From positions 1 to 56,868 of the forward strand of contig PMTL01000098.1 of NCBI GenBank assembly GCA_003168075.1: DNA of 56,868 nt, in the 5' to 3' direction. The DNA comes from Acidimicrobiaceae bacterium (GTDB lineage: Bacteria; Actinomycetota; Acidimicrobiia; Acidimicrobiales; RAAP-2). Below the pieces are notes generated by a model. It was not told the DNA's origin. It saw nothing but the letters and a program-made list of their open reading frames with translations, and searched no databases. This document shows, one piece after another, positions 36,642 to 45,319 of the stretch. Made by a program: the position numbers and the translations under genes. Position 1 is the stretch's first letter. Each line of letters opens with the position of its first letter.

Positions 36642-37375
36642 ACCACGGGCAACTGGTCGACATCACTGACGCAATCCTTAATGAACTGGTTCCAATGCCG
36701 CCAGACGCACCCGACGTGTGTCCTTTCTGTCGTTCCGGCAAGAGTCTGGACTTTGCGAACTGTTGGAGCTGCGGTCACGTAAGGGCTCAGGTAGCCTTCC
36801 CATGCCCAATCGTGATCCCAGTTAGTTTCTATCGAAAACCGTCATCCTTGCGAGAGCGAATGCACGACTACAAGGAGAGTCCGGACGCGTTGGTTCGACT
36901 TGCTCAATCACGAATTGTGGGCGGGATAATCGTGCGTTATTTCGAGGAGAATCGCGGGCGTCTCGCCGAAACATTTGGAATGTGGGATGCGGTGGTTCCT
37001 GTTCCCTCGACGAAGAATCCAGCACCATCGGCACTTACTCGCGCAATCAATGAAGATTACTCGGAGTTTGTGAATCCCGTTGAGTTGTTAATCCGTGGCA
37101 CGGGCTCGATGACTTTCAACAAAGCATCTGAATCTGGTTTCCAAGTCGCTGCCGATGTTCGCGGAGCCAAGGTCTTACTCGTTGACGATACTTTTACGAC
37201 AGGCGCGCGGGTCAATTCCGCTGCTCACGCTCTCCAGGCAGCCGGCGCAGAGATTGTTGCGGGTCTGGTGGTCGCTAGGAAGATAAATCCTCCCGAGTTC
37301 AATACGAGTGATCTCTGGGAACGACAGACGGCGATTCCCTTCGATTTTACCGACGCGCCGTGGTGGGCAAATTAG
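36638..37375 (+). CDS. ComF-like phosphoribosyltransferase, ShosT-like
   Basis: 245 residues with a TTG start overlapping the DprA-like stop. N-terminal zinc-ribbon (CPFCRSG ... CWSCGHV) and C-terminal type I PRTase domain with the PRPP-binding loop VLLVDDTFTTGARVNSAAHA. ComF proteins normally work in competence, but coupling to a DprA-like gene beside a SIR2-SLOG effector fits the toxin half of ShosTA. Last gene of the five-gene cluster; a degenerate att region follows. Confidence 0.83.
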   Translation: MNHGQLVDITDAILNELVPMPPDAPDVCPFCRSGKSLDFANCWSCGHVRAQVAFPCPIVIPVSFYRKPSSLRERMHDYKESPDALVRLAQSRIVGGIIVRYFEENRGRLAETFGMWDAVVPVPSTKNPAPSALTRAINEDYSEFVNPVELLIRGTGSMTFNKASESGFQVAADVRGAKVLLVDDTFTTGARVNSAAHALQAAGAEIVAGLVVARKINPPEFNTSDLWERQTAIPFDFTDAPWWAN

Positions 37376-38082
37376 CTGTGTGAAATGGTCTGAGGCATAG
37401 CGACGGAGCCCTGAGACAAGTGGCGTCATGCGCTCTAAGCGAGTCGTCCAATCAAAGGGGCCTCTAATGCGTGGTGACAGAACGCTTGTTGCTGATGGTT
37501 CCCCTTTCTCTTGCACGACGTTCAATGTAAACAACCGTGCAAGCAACCCAAAAAGGGCTTGGAGTTTTAAATCGCTCCATAACCCTTCGTGTTACTGGTG
37601 GGCCGCCCGGGTCTCGATCCCGGCACCTTGGGATTCGAGCCAGATAGTGCACGCGCGTCCGTCCTTGTCAGCGTGTCCTGGTCAGAGGCTTCCGTGGATC
37701 CGCCAACGTCCGCTGATGTCCTTTCGAGTCTGCTTCCCTGGCTACATGATTGGCTACACAACTTCGGAAGTGGGGTGGCGAACGTTGTTCAAATTTGTGG
37801 TTCTGATGACCTCAAAATTGAGGTCCGTGTCGAGGGGCCAACTCGTTGAGACGGCAACGACGAAGGCCGCCCGTACGATTCGTATCTAGAACTCACTCGG
37901 GGGTCTCGGGGACGCCGCCCGCACGCGGAGCGCGCGCCGGCGGCACCGGGACCGCGAGGGAACTGGGGCAATCGTTCGGTGCGACGGCATCCGCGATCGC
38001 CGAGCTGAGAATCCGACGTGAGGTTTCACGGCGGAGACCCGAAGCAACAGATCTGCCACCAGTCACTGGCGACTCGAGCCTG
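37376..38082. other. 700-base junction region holding the leftmost att core
   Basis: Contains the core at 37598-37635. About 140 bases before the core is AAAGGGGCCTCTAATGCG, a weak echo of the GAGGCCT doublet found at the same distance in copies B and D, and GACGTTCAATG echoes GAACGTTCAATTC. After the core the frame reads GRPGLDPGTLGF, so this may be the worn remnant of an integrase 3' end. No intact gene. Confidence 0.4.
37598..37635. repeat. att core, leftmost copy
   Basis: 38-base direct repeat starting GTGGGCCGCCCGGG and ending CACCTTGGGATT; identical to the copies at 45236 and 49103. Read on the minus strand it resembles a tRNA 3' half: T-stem CCGGG/CCCGG, loop ATCGAGA and acceptor strand GCGGCCCA, here followed by CCA. 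After the core this copy diverges from the others (CGAGCC instead of AAAAGG), so it is the outer boundary of the array. Confidence 0.75.
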
Positions 38083-38985
38083 TCAAGCCGTAGGGGTGTC
38101 CTCGCGGGGCTTGACTTGTACTCGAATTTGAGTGACTTCGTCTTGCTCGTTGAGGAGAGCGACCACTAAGGCATCAAGCTCACTCAACTGGGTCCGTCCG
38201 TGAGCAAATGGTTGTTCGAGCCAGTTGCGTACCTCGAGGTCAAGAGGTGCTTGATCAAAGTTGAATTCGCCGGCTATTTCAACGTTGGTGATGTGGTGGT
38301 AGGCGGTGGGGTTCTCGTGACGCAAGTACAGTTCAAGCGATCCGTAATTGGCACTGAGGGTGAAACTCTCAATGGCATCGCGCTCGGGATGACTGTGTGC
38401 TCCTACTAATAGTCTTCGGATCGCTTCTGGATCCTGAACAATCATGTCGCAAAGATCCCTTGCAGTGCCTCGGAACTCTCCATCTTTTGAGCACAGAACA
38501 AAGTCTTGCTCCAACAACACTGTTCCCGATCCTCCTTCGGGAAGTTCTACAGTTGCCACCACGCGCTGGGGGCCTATGTACACCATGTCTACGAAGAGGT
38601 TCTTAATCTCAGGGCCGTCGTTTCCCTGAACGACTTGAGGAACTATCAGGAATGTATCGTTGGTTTGATTAATGAGTGCTTGAGCAGCCTCGGTGGCTCC
38701 GTTCCACGGCACCAAATACAGACGGTCGGTGCCAAGATTTTTGTGCTTGGCGATCATCTGTTCAGCCCAAGTGATATCTACCGGACCCGCCTGCGTAGTT
38801 ACCTCGTAACACTGACGCCAAGTTTCTCCCTCGTTCTGGAATTCTGCGACCACATCGACTTCGCGCAAAATACCTAATAGAGAGTCTCGAATCATCTTCG
38901 ACTCCGTTACGTCGCAGCCTGCCCCACTGAGCAACTGACGAAGCATAAGGATGATCTTCTGGCGCTCATTGGATCGTGGCGGCAC
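38083..38985 (-). CDS. Restriction-endonuclease-like (PD-(D/E)XK fold) protein with altered core
   Basis: 300 residues. Residues 40-90 follow the pattern of Mrr-like nucleases: LREVDVVAEF, then CYEVTTQAGPVDITWAEQ and KHKNLGTDRLYLVP. Asp and Glu of the core are present, but the usual Lys two residues after the Glu is Thr. The second half is an unassigned beta-rich domain. It lies within the integrase-bearing element with an OLD nuclease and may be defence cargo. A catalytically dead DNA-binding version is as likely as an active enzyme. Confidence 0.6.
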   Translation of the reverse strand: MPPRSNERQKIILMLRQLLSGAGCDVTESKMIRDSLLGILREVDVVAEFQNEGETWRQCYEVTTQAGPVDITWAEQMIAKHKNLGTDRLYLVPWNGATEAAQALINQTNDTFLIVPQVVQGNDGPEIKNLFVDMVYIGPQRVVATVELPEGGSGTVLLEQDFVLCSKDGEFRGTARDLCDMIVQDPEAIRRLLVGAHSHPERDAIESFTLSANYGSLELYLRHENPTAYHHITNVEIAGEFNFDQAPLDLEVRNWLEQPFAHGRTQLSELDALVVALLNEQDEVTQIRVQVKPREDTPTA

Positions 38986-39121
38986 CGCCTCAGTATGACA
39001 GACGCGGCAATTCCGGCACTCGAAGATTGTTGGTGTGAGAGAGCCGACGTCGACAATCTCCGATTGGAGGATTCAATTGTGGACTGGCGCTTGAGGCATC
39101 GGAATGTGAAATGCTGTCACC

Positions 39122-39835
39122 ATGCGGCCACGTAATGGTCTTGTCGATTGGTTGTGCGAGCACGTGCGAGGCGTCAACACACTCCTGGTTTGGGTCGGGT
39201 TGTTCGTCGGATTTACAGCGATTAAAGACCCGGTGGCCGGAGCAAATGGCTGGGGGCCGAGTTGGATTGGCCCGGTCATCATCATTGGGAGCATCGGCGG
39301 AGCTTGGGCGATTTGGCGCTTCACTTTTCGCATTGAATCACGGACTACAGGTGACACACACCGTCGCCCACCTCGGAGAAGGGGCGGGTGGATGGCAGTC
39401 GAGTGGGGGCGCGCTCGCATCGGGTTCACCGTGACTGAAAGGGAGATGCTGACGGGATCGATCCAAGTTTTTATGGAGCGAGACAGCGAATGGGAGCCCC
39501 ATCGCTCAATCTATTTGCAGACCAGCTACATGCCGGGAATCATTCACGAAGCTCAACTCGCGGGGATGCTCAAAAGAGGCGAGACGCCCGAAGTGGTGGA
39601 GATCGACATTCCGGTGGCTGAGCTCGGAACTTACGTCGACCACGTACTCAAGCAGATGGGCTGGCGCCGCGTTTCGAGGTTAGACAGTTGGCTGGCGACT
39701 GAGCCAGCCTTTCCGGGGGAATCTCCCAATCGGGCGGCGGAATGCGAAGTGATACGTGGCAGAAACGAGCGCCAGTACCTTAAGCGCATGGACGCTGCTC
39801 GAAAAGAACATCGACTTCGAGAGGGGCTACGCTAG
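39122..39835 (+). CDS. Small membrane-anchored protein of unknown function
   Basis: 237 residues. Two N-terminal hydrophobic helices (about 18-35 and 48-66) with a basic loop after them, then a soluble, mixed alpha/beta domain of about 150 residues with no motif I recognise. Divergent from the nuclease-like gene and convergent with the OLD gene. Perhaps a sensor or accessory of the neighbouring systems; this is only a guess from position. Confidence 0.55.
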   Translation: MRPRNGLVDWLCEHVRGVNTLLVWVGLFVGFTAIKDPVAGANGWGPSWIGPVIIIGSIGGAWAIWRFTFRIESRTTGDTHRRPPRRRGGWMAVEWGRARIGFTVTEREMLTGSIQVFMERDSEWEPHRSIYLQTSYMPGIIHEAQLAGMLKRGETPEVVEIDIPVAELGTYVDHVLKQMGWRRVSRLDSWLATEPAFPGESPNRAAECEVIRGRNERQYLKRMDAARKEHRLREGLR

Positions 39836-39860
39836 CTCTCTCGCCCGGGCCGAGACAAAG

Positions 39861-41729
39861 TCATTCTGAAATATTGAATCCAGCGAGAATGTCTTTGCGC
39901 AGATCCTGAAACATAATTGGAAGCGCTGATGTCGCGATTCGCTCGGCAATTAATTTGCCATCCTTAACCTTGTTGTAGCCAGTCCCGTGTGACTTGTACA
40001 ACATTGTTAGAAGTCTCTCACCAGGGACCAGGATCTTCCATTCGTTGTCCCACCGAGATACGGTGTCCTCCTGACACTGCTTCCAGGTTGCTTCAACTTG
40101 TTCTTGATCTGGGATCGACACACTCAGCTTGTGCAAGATGGCAACCATGTTCGCAACATTCATTTCTCCAATGTCCTTGGGCCGACTGATGTTAAAACTC
40201 TTTCTGTCGATGACTTTATGAATCAAGTGTCGAGTTCGGAGCCATACGACTTCATTCTGGAGTTGATCCGCCATAACACGGAGTTGACTTTCGATTTCCA
40301 CCGCTGTCAAATGCTCGACCCTAATCTTCTTTGACATCGCGAAACAGATGCTTTCCGGCGAATCGAGAAAGTAATTCTCGATTTCGCGGCGTTTGAGTTG
40401 TAGCCAACGGCTTCGTGTGTTTTCGTTGGAGTCACGCTCGTCCCTGTCAGCCAAAACGAGAATGCTTTCATCATCGAGTTCCGGCAAAGATCGCAACGCC
40501 TCTTCGAAATTTGCGAGATTTTTCGCACCCTCAGCTTGGACGATCGCAATGTCGTGCCGGATCAAGTCAATGAGCAATAGACGCGAAAGAATCAACTTGT
40601 CAGATGCGCCCTCCACTATCAGCGCATACCTGGCTTGTAGAAGGCCAAAAGCGCCGACGCCAATAATGTCAAGTGCGTCTCTAAGACTGCCCGACACATC
40701 TAGCACTTCAGATGAAATGGAAGTACGCGTGACAAGATGGATTCGGTCACCTTCATCGAGTGCCTCGAGCACATATGGCGAATGTGTCGTCAGTATCAAT
40801 TTGCGATCTGCGAGAAGGTGACGGAGAGTTGCAGTCAAGTTTCGTTGAGCCTGTGGGTGAAGCCCGGACTCGGGCTCCTCTATGATGACAACGCAATCTC
40901 TGGGCACCGACGCGATCGCGGTGGTCGCCGCCGCCGCTTGCCCTACACCGCCGCCTACCTGATTCAATCGAAGTTGAAGGTCATTTGAATCGGTCAATAC
41001 AAGATTGGCTTGTGTATCCGCTAGTCGAACACCTAATGATCCAATAGTCGGGAATATGTCTTGCAAAGATTCAATGATCGATCGAGTTATTCTGGGCATT
41101 GAGCCCTGCAAACTGTGAAATACATTCGTTAAATTTTGTGCGTCTGGAGAAAGTCGAGAGTCTTCGCGGACCATTGAATTGTCTTGCCACAATCTCGGAT
41201 GTGCGAAGTAAAAAATTTCCGGCATTTTCCATTGACCCTTGATTGCGTCGTAGAATCGCTTCGAAATCATTGGAGTCGAAGTTGTTGATTCGTTAGGCTG
41301 AATCTTTAGCATTCCATTATTGGATTGAAAGTCGGGCGTTAGAGGCCACCAAAAACGACCTGTTGGATGTTCTTTCAGGTGTGGTGAGTTCTGATCTTCC
41401 GGACGGGAATCGAAAACGGCGAATTCCGTCGGATTCCCGGTGGAGCCAACTTCTATTCCAAAGGAGCAAACCTCGGAATCTAGGAAGGGGTTTCGAGTTG
41501 TTCGCTGCTGACTGTATTCGCTCTTAATATCCCACTCGAGATAGTGCCGCTCTTCTGATTGAACATATTCTTCAGGTTTTAACGTGGAAACCAGTGATTT
41601 CACGAGGAATGTCTTGCCTACATCATTCTTCCCGACAATCGTGACAATGCCGTTGCCTGACAAGTCGATCGTGGCATCACGAAGAATGCCCCGGTTCACG
41701 ACTCGAAATGATGACAACTCTTGAGTCAA
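39861..41729 (-). CDS. OLD-family ATPase-TOPRIM nuclease
   Basis: 622 residues, TTG start with a G-rich ribosome site (GGGGGGG) 4 bases upstream. N-terminal ABC-type ATPase: Walker A GKNDVGKT, signature region LRLNQVGGGVGQ, Walker B VVIIEEPESGLHP, then LILTTHSPYVLEAL. C-terminal TOPRIM domain: ALIVEGASDKLIL and ILVLADRDERD. Such overcoming-lysogenization-defect nucleases act against phage alone or with partners; GajA of Gabija belongs here, but no UvrD-like GajB is present. Codon use is more AT-rich than its neighbours, suggesting recent transfer. Carried inside the integrase-bearing element as probable defence cargo. Confidence 0.87.
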   Translation of the reverse strand: MTQELSSFRVVNRGILRDATIDLSGNGIVTIVGKNDVGKTFLVKSLVSTLKPEEYVQSEERHYLEWDIKSEYSQQRTTRNPFLDSEVCSFGIEVGSTGNPTEFAVFDSRPEDQNSPHLKEHPTGRFWWPLTPDFQSNNGMLKIQPNESTTSTPMISKRFYDAIKGQWKMPEIFYFAHPRLWQDNSMVREDSRLSPDAQNLTNVFHSLQGSMPRITRSIIESLQDIFPTIGSLGVRLADTQANLVLTDSNDLQLRLNQVGGGVGQAAAATTAIASVPRDCVVIIEEPESGLHPQAQRNLTATLRHLLADRKLILTTHSPYVLEALDEGDRIHLVTRTSISSEVLDVSGSLRDALDIIGVGAFGLLQARYALIVEGASDKLILSRLLLIDLIRHDIAIVQAEGAKNLANFEEALRSLPELDDESILVLADRDERDSNENTRSRWLQLKRREIENYFLDSPESICFAMSKKIRVEHLTAVEIESQLRVMADQLQNEVVWLRTRHLIHKVIDRKSFNISRPKDIGEMNVANMVAILHKLSVSIPDQEQVEATWKQCQEDTVSRWDNEWKILVPGERLLTMLYKSHGTGYNKVKDGKLIAERIATSALPIMFQDLRKDILAGFNISE

Positions 41730-41823
41730 ACGCCCCCCCAGCTAATGCTCGGCAATATTCGGTGTGCCGTGTCCCTGAAATGCTAGTAGTGGCGTATTAC
41801 ACGACCTGGAGGAGGCAACATCG

Positions 41824-41943
41824 TTGGAAGAACCCGGGAGATGTATTGGTGAACGGTATCCGGTCGTCGACAATCAACGTCAGGGGTGGCCCGAGTGGGG
41901 GGCGAGACTTCTAGCTCTGCTCGAGCAGCGCGTCCACGAGTGA
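41824..41943 (+). CDS. Possible small protein (39 residues)
   Basis: TTG start with GGAGGAGG 8 bases upstream, an unusually good ribosome site. The product ends QGWPEWGARLLALLEQRVHE, a plausible amphipathic helix. The 3' end overlaps the convergent XRE gene by 33 bases. I do not recognise it; a short regulatory or phage-type peptide is possible. Confidence 0.33.
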   Translation: MEEPGRCIGERYPVVDNQRQGWPEWGARLLALLEQRVHE

Positions 41944-42375
41944 CTCAATCAATTGAACCTTCGCTTCAGTCAATCTTTCGAGCTTGTCGTAGAGGCTGCG
42001 GTACCGCCAGGGTTCTATGTCGGAATGGGGCTGAGTAAATCCCGGTATTGAAATCAAGTTAAGGGGGTCGATTGAAACTGCTCTTAGTACTTTCGAAAGG
42101 CTTTCGGGCCGTGGGTTCGGCAGAATGAGCTTTCCACTGACCCACTTTCCCCCGGCCTCGAGCTGGCGCCAAAATGAATCGGATATTCGGGCTCGTTGCG
42201 CAGCTTCACGTTTACTCAGTTGCAGTTTTTTCCGAGCGTCAAAGAGCGCTTCACCGATTGATCGCCATGGTTCCCCATAGTCCCTTGCTAGTGGATACAT
42301 GCTGTAATACCTGTCAAGTTCGGCCTGATCAACTGCGGGCTTCCACTCGGCTTCTAAGGCGTTTCGTCGAGGCAT
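41911..42375 (-). CDS. XRE-family transcriptional repressor of the integrative element
   Basis: 154 residues from the ATG at 42375. Helix-turn-helix region IGEALFDARKKLQLSKREAA followed by QRARISDSFWRQLEAG, then a C-terminal helical part. Divergent from the Rep-Xis-Int operon, the usual place of the master repressor in actinobacterial integrative elements. The intergenic region holds repeated GCGCTCTATC-type operators that it probably binds. Confidence 0.8.
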   Translation of the reverse strand: MPRRNALEAEWKPAVDQAELDRYYSMYPLARDYGEPWRSIGEALFDARKKLQLSKREAAQRARISDSFWRQLEAGGKWVSGKLILPNPRPESLSKVLRAVSIDPLNLISIPGFTQPHSDIEPWRYRSLYDKLERLTEAKVQLIESLVDALLEQS

Positions 42376-42401
42376 AAACACATACTGTCAGTATTTTGTC
42401 G

Positions 42402-42517
42402 AGAGCGCAATAGTTTGCTGCGCTCTTGACACGCGCTGTTCTGCGCTCTATCCTAGTCACGATGTGGTTTTCCCTCAGCGCAAGAGTACCCGATAGCGCG
42501 CTTTTCTGCGCTCTATC
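42402..42517. promoter_or_regulatory. Repeated operators between the repressor and rep genes
   Basis: AGAGCGCA (42402-42409) faces TGCGCTCT (42419-42426); TGCGCTCTATC recurs at 42442-42452 and 42507-42517, the last forming a near-palindrome with CGATAGCGC just before it. Four copies of GCGCTCT in about 115 bases suggest cooperative repressor sites, or iterons for the adjacent Rep protein. Confidence 0.6.
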
Positions 42518-42538
42518 GTCTCAGCGACGGGGCGGAAA

Positions 42539-43468
42539 ATGAATATCGAGTGTCAATTTCACGATTCGGGCAAACACCGATGGATTTACGGGGGCGCGGC
42601 CAAGGAGCGTCACGAAAAGTGTGATCGACCTCATTGGATGGTCTGTCTCTGTTCCGAGAAAGTACTGGCCAGGTGCAATCGGACTGCGCGAACGGTCTGT
42701 GCACCGTGCTCGGAGAGCTACCGACGGCGGGTTGGCCGAATCTTCGAATCTGGCTGGACTGATCATCCGAATGACCGAATACTGCTCGTTACGATCACGG
42801 CACCAGGTGACTCCGAACACTTCTTGCCGAGCGGCGCGCGATGTCCGTGTACGGGTCCAGACGGAATAGATGTTGCTGTTTATAACGCGACGGCGTCCAA
42901 GCGGTTCAACAGATGGGTACAAGATCTGCGAAGAAGTTACGGGCGCCTTCAATACGCGAGAGCGGCCGAGATTCAAGACGGCAAACGTCGCGCTGACGGC
43001 GTTGGTCGTGGCGCACTGCACTTCCACGTTCTGGTGCGGGCTGATCGCCCTGACCTGATTCTTCGTGACTATCGAGTTTTCGACCCGCACTGCTCGATGC
43101 GCCTGCTGGTAGAAGAGCACGGTTTTGGGCATGAGCTTGACGTAAAAGTCGTGGCGGTTACGAAGTCGTGGTACTGCGCCAAGTACGTGAGCAAGTCCGC
43201 TGACGCGCGATATTCGATGCCTTGGCTCGATCTCAGCACAGGTGAACTCGTCAATGGCTATGGGCGATATCGAACGTGGACTGCGTCACGAGGGTGGGGT
43301 CTAACTATGAAGGTGCTTCGTCAATTCCAGAAGGCTTGGGCCGAATGCGAGTGGCATTTGGACGACCAGACAATGAAGTGGCTGGCGGCGCAAGCCGCCA
43401 ACGCCGCCGAAGGCGGCGCTCTTGATCTCAATACGTTGAGTTACACAAGGGTGAGGGAGAAGACTTAG
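42539..43468 (+). CDS. Replication initiator protein (pSAM2/RepSA-like)
   Basis: 309 residues. N-terminal Cys pairs (CLCSEKVLARCNRTARTVCA) precede a rolling-circle HUH-like nuclease: ALHFHVLVRA (metal-binding HxH) and the tyrosine motif WYCAKYVSK. This is the actinobacterial replication initiator type found in integrative elements that replicate after excision. ATG 6 bases after a GGGGCGG sequence. First gene of the rep - small protein - xis - int series. Confidence 0.85.
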   Translation: MNIECQFHDSGKHRWIYGGAAKERHEKCDRPHWMVCLCSEKVLARCNRTARTVCAPCSESYRRRVGRIFESGWTDHPNDRILLVTITAPGDSEHFLPSGARCPCTGPDGIDVAVYNATASKRFNRWVQDLRRSYGRLQYARAAEIQDGKRRADGVGRGALHFHVLVRADRPDLILRDYRVFDPHCSMRLLVEEHGFGHELDVKVVAVTKSWYCAKYVSKSADARYSMPWLDLSTGELVNGYGRYRTWTASRGWGLTMKVLRQFQKAWAECEWHLDDQTMKWLAAQAANAAEGGALDLNTLSYTRVREKT

Positions 43469-43759
43469 ATGTCGAAGCGAAACCGGTCGAAAAGGCGCGG
43501 CAACAAAAGTGAGTCATCAGTTCGAATTACGTATTTGGAAAGTGGGAGAGTAAAGGACTTTTTTAAACCCGTGCACTTCGACACTCATAGCATTCTCGCA
43601 GCGCATGGGATCGACCATTGTCACGGAGTGGAGATTTTTCACAAGGATGGGACGGCGTCCTGTTCTCTTGGATCGGATTGTTACGGTTCAGAAACAGTCC
43701 ACATTGACGGTCAGTCTTGCGGACTCACGACAGTCTGTGAACGGTGTCGGGCAAAATGA
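43469..43759 (+). CDS. Small Cys-containing protein of the element
   Basis: 96 residues. It starts immediately after the rep stop and overlaps the xis start (ATGA). Basic N-terminus (SKRNRSKRRGNKS) and scattered Cys/His pairs (HCHGVE, CSLGSDC, CERCRAK) hint at metal binding. Family not recognised; position suggests a plasmid-maintenance or regulatory accessory. Confidence 0.6.
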   Translation: MSKRNRSKRRGNKSESSVRITYLESGRVKDFFKPVHFDTHSILAAHGIDHCHGVEIFHKDGTASCSLGSDCYGSETVHIDGQSCGLTTVCERCRAK

Positions 43760-43944
43760 GTACCGAGGAGTCTCAATTGCTATTTACCGTCAAAGAGGTC
43801 GCGTCGATCTTGCAGATCAGCCGCACCACGGTCTACGAACTGATCTACGCGGGCGTACTGCTATCGGTCAAGATAGGCGCCTGCCGCCGAATTCGGCGCA
43901 GCGACCTTGAGGACTACGTTCAAGGTCTGGTGGCGAACTCGTGA
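43756..43944 (+). CDS. xis: Excisionase (AlpA/MerR-type helix-turn-helix)
   Basis: 62 residues from the ATG overlapping the previous stop. The whole protein is a winged helix-turn-helix of the excisionase/AlpA kind: LFTVKEVASILQISRTTVYE, then LIYAGVLLSVKIGACRRIRR and SDLEDYVQGL. It directs the integrase toward excision. Lies 49 bases before int. Confidence 0.87.
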   Translation: MSTEESQLLFTVKEVASILQISRTTVYELIYAGVLLSVKIGACRRIRRSDLEDYVQGLVANS

Positions 43945-43993
43945 TGATGTCGGTCTCAGGTCGCGGATTTAGGTGTGAGGCGTAGGGGGAGAG

Positions 43994-45319
43994 ATGGGCA
44001 AACGACGGGGCAAAGGCGAAGGCTCGATTTACCAGCGTGATGACGGACTGTGGATTGGCGCGGTCGATCTCGGCTGGAGCGCTGGTAAGCGAGCACGGAA
44101 GGTGGTGAACGGTCGGACTCGCGCGGAGGTGGCGAAGCGAATGCAAGAAGTGCAGCCAACCGTGGCCCAAGGTCTCACGCTCGCGCCGGATCGTCTCACC
44201 GTTGGGACCTATTTGAGCGATTGGATCTCGAAGCGAGTTCCGGGCAGCGTGAGCCTTAGGACTGAGGCTCTGTACCTCCGGGCGGTGAACGTCTACATAA
44301 ATCCTTCGATCGGAAAAGTGAGGCTGACCAAACTCACGCCGTCCGACGTGAGTCGGATGCTCGGCGACTTGGAAGCCAAGGGCTATTCGCCCTCGACTCG
44401 CCGGATGGCTCGCGCGACTCTTCGTCGGGCGATTCGTTTTGCCGAGCAGGATGGCCTGCTCTCTCGTAACGTGGCCGCCATCGCGGAGGGTCCAAAACTG
44501 GATCATCGCGAAGGGCGTTCGCTGACTCCCGAGCAGGCGCAGACCTTCCTCGAAGCGGTGATTGATAATCGTTTGGAAGCGGCCTACGTCCTCACCCTGG
44601 CGCTGGGGCTTCGCCGGGGTGAGATCCTGGGACTCTCGTGGGAGGACGTCGTACATGCCGAAAATGCAGTCGTCTTGACGGTTCGTCGTCAGTTGGTCCG
44701 TGACAAGTCTGGCGTGCATCTGAGCGACCTCAAGACGGCTGGGAGCAGGCGAAAGCTGCATCTTTCAGCGCCCCTCGTCGAGGTACTTGACCGTCATCGA
44801 ATGCGCCAAGAGGCGGAGGAGCTAGTCCGTGGCAAGCGGTGGCACAACGAGTGGGATCTCATCTTCACGTCGACGATCGGCACGCCGCTCGATCCTGAGC
44901 AGTTCGGCAAGACCGTGCCGAGGATCTGTGAGAGCGCTGGCCTGGGTCACTGGTCGATCCACGAGCTTCGTCACTCGTGCGCGTCGCTCATGATCGCGAT
45001 GGAAGTTCCACTGGAAATTGTGTCTGAACAGATGGGCCACGCGTCGATTCGAGTCACGAAGGACGTCTACGGCCACCTCATGCCGAAGGCGCGAGCCATG
45101 GCTGCCGAAGCTATGCGTTCAGTGCTCTTTGACGAAATCATTCCTACACGTCCGCTCGCGTTTGTCGGTTTGGCTACACAAATGGCTACATCCGATGTAG
45201 CCAATAGTTATTCCGAGCCTGTGAATAGGTCATTCGTGGGCCGCCCGGGTCTCGATCCCGGCACCTTGGGATTAAAAGGAACTTGCGAATGGTTGCGTGG
45301 TGTCGGTCTGGTCGCGTAG
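43994..45319 (+). CDS. int: Tyrosine site-specific integrase
   Basis: 441 residues. N-terminal arm-binding domain (KGEGSIYQRDDGLWIGAVDL), core-binding SAM-like domain (about 70-160), catalytic domain with Arg in LGLRRGEILGL, HELRHSC box, and Tyr in RVTKDVYGHL preceded by MGHASI. The last 30 residues (from FVGRPGLDPGTLGLKG) are encoded by the att core and arm themselves: the gene runs through the recombination site, so integration would replace its tail. The only recombinase seen in the window, hence the likely driver of the whole repeat array. Confidence 0.95.
   Translation: MGKRRGKGEGSIYQRDDGLWIGAVDLGWSAGKRARKVVNGRTRAEVAKRMQEVQPTVAQGLTLAPDRLTVGTYLSDWISKRVPGSVSLRTEALYLRAVNVYINPSIGKVRLTKLTPSDVSRMLGDLEAKGYSPSTRRMARATLRRAIRFAEQDGLLSRNVAAIAEGPKLDHREGRSLTPEQAQTFLEAVIDNRLEAAYVLTLALGLRRGEILGLSWEDVVHAENAVVLTVRRQLVRDKSGVHLSDLKTAGSRRKLHLSAPLVEVLDRHRMRQEAEELVRGKRWHNEWDLIFTSTIGTPLDPEQFGKTVPRICESAGLGHWSIHELRHSCASLMIAMEVPLEIVSEQMGHASIRVTKDVYGHLMPKARAMAAEAMRSVLFDEIIPTRPLAFVGLATQMATSDVANSYSEPVNRSFVGRPGLDPGTLGLKGTCEWLRGVGLVA

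Noticed and set aside
35730-37375. Housekeeping competence genes dprA and comF
   Set aside because: They are fused by translation overlap to a SIR2-SLOG gene, the DprA-like protein lacks the usual C-terminal domain, and no other competence genes are present.
37598-37650. A tRNA-Lys gene at the att cores
   Set aside because: Only the 3' half is present: anticodon-loop-like CTTTTAA (not in the leftmost copy), T-arm and acceptor strand. The T-loop begins with A instead of T, and flanking sequence does not supply the 5' half of the cloverleaf in any copy.
39861-41729. A Gabija system
   Set aside because: The OLD-type protein fits GajA, but no UvrD/PcrA-like GajB is adjacent.
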